In this document: positions 22,701 through 23,294 of the stretch, in pieces
How positions within the stretch are numbered: position 1 is the stretch's first letter
How the letters are laid out: every line of letters starts with the position of its first letter
DNA from: Bryobacteraceae bacterium
GTDB taxonomy: Bacteria > Acidobacteriota > Terriglobia > Bryobacterales > Bryobacteraceae
DNA length: 23,294 nucleotides
Reading direction: 5' to 3'
Assembly (NCBI GenBank): GCA_025350445.1
Contig: JANXXV010000773.1
Location: forward strand, 1 to 23,294
Notes under the pieces: model-generated
Told to the model about the DNA's origin: nothing
The model's input: the letters and a program-made list of their open reading frames with translations, nothing else
Databases searched by the model: none
Translations under genes and position numbers: made by a program

Positions 22701-23294
22701 GAAAACAGTTTACGATTTCCCGCTACACGGCGCCACGGAAATTGCGCTAGGCCGGCGGCGCACGAACACATTTCCCGATTGTGCAAGGCTGACAGCTTCT
22801 CCGGAAGCTGATCATCCGATGCACAACGGCTCTTAACTTCCGTGTGAATTCGCCGCAACACGCCTTTTTCGTGTTCGGGCGTGACGTCCGCGCACGGCCA
22901 TCCGATCGCTGAAGACCGTTCCCATTCCCGCAATTTCTGCCTCGAACGGCCATTGAAAACCCATATCTCGAGGATCAACACCGCCGTGCCGGCGGCTCAC
23001 TTCCGATGATGTTCTACCGTTATCCGGCGAAGTGGACACTTTCCGGATGCGCCGTGATTCAGGACTTAGCCGCCAGCGGATTGCAACACAGGTCACTTCG
23101 ACTGGATGTCGACACACCGCCCGAGTACTTTCCGACGATGTCTACCAGGACCTATTAACTATGGTCTGAATTTACTGCGAGGTTGGCAGGTTAACCTTTA
23201 AGGACCTGTGCTTGAATTCCAGGAAGACAATCCTATCGGAAAAGAGCATATGGTGCTCGCGCCTCGCAGGAAAGAATCCGTGGCTAAGAAATGC
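22701..23294. other. No supportable gene; possible start of a gene at the right edge
   Basis: This 594-base stretch has only short overlapping frames on both strands and no family I recognise. The longer minus-strand frames (to 22981 and 23117) are rich in Arg and Ser and look non-coding. One plus-strand frame contains GEVDTFRMRRDSGLSRQRIA, which faintly resembles a transposase or recombinase helix-turn-helix, too weak to call. At the very edge a GTG (23280-23282) is preceded by AGGAAAG and followed by codons for A-K-K-C, so a gene may start there and run out of the window. Confidence 0.3.

Noticed and set aside
23020..23160. Possible transposase or recombinase fragment, or IS end, near GTGGACACTT
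   Set aside because: The helix-turn-helix resemblance is faint, no inverted partner end was found, and no neighbouring transposase sequence exists.
1..23294. CRISPR arrays, tRNA or rRNA genes, complete prophage or insertion sequence
   Set aside because: No regularly spaced repeats, no tRNA arm sequences recognised by eye, and no intact transposase, integrase or phage structural gene. A tRNA scan would settle the tRNA point.

Overview
The window looks like the chromosome of an Acidobacteriota member, most likely a Solibacter/Bryobacter-type lineage. The grounds are family-level only: a roughly 1,100-residue Oar-like TonB-dependent receptor with an N-terminal carboxypeptidase-like domain, a DUF1549/DUF1553 protein with a CxxCH haem motif, high-GC coding sequence, and several single-domain toxin-antitoxin genes. 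I see no tRNA, rRNA, CRISPR array, prophage or complete insertion sequence.

Layout. Positions 1-1403 hold the 5' part of a DUF1549/DUF1553 gene running off the left edge. Positions 1631-3527 are a short accessory block: a DUF433 antitoxin next to a frameshifted DUF5615 toxin, a small unknown protein, and a frameshifted gene with a PASTA-like C-terminus. Positions 3634-3784 contain a relic of a second DUF1549 5' end with its promoter/operator, which now faces an intact ACS-type MFS transporter (3815-5071). A truncated copper amine oxidase follows (5227-5858). From 10540 down to 5973 on the minus strand lie a STAS protein, a membrane SpoIIE/RsbU-type phosphatase, a secreted subtilisin-like protease and a small exported protein. 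Positions 10760-11427 contain a wrecked BrnT-type toxin/CopG-type antitoxin pair, the antitoxin being split by a 128-bp MITE-like element with perfect 22-bp inverted ends. A Fic protein follows (13022-11541). From 17231 to 13160 on the minus strand run galT, a sensor kinase, an OmpR-type regulator and a Spy/CpxP-like exported protein. The TonB receptor (20963-17649, with a clear terminator), an HpaI-type aldolase and a GNAT acetyltransferase complete the window. The last 594 bases have no gene I can support.

How the genes work together. The STAS and phosphatase genes overlap by four bases and probably form a partner-switching signalling pair. The kinase and regulator also overlap by four bases and lead into the Spy-like gene, a Cpx-like envelope-stress arrangement. 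The MFS promoter carries a palindrome, ATGATCGATCAT, nearly identical in sequence and in distance to a start codon to the one upstream of the DUF1549 gene, so the two were probably under one regulator.

I found no clear new defence or biosynthetic system. The most noteworthy content is the density of broken accessory genes (six) beside intact housekeeping genes, the MITE-split antitoxin, and the duplicated operator with its relic gene. All functional names come from motifs read by eye; no database search was possible.
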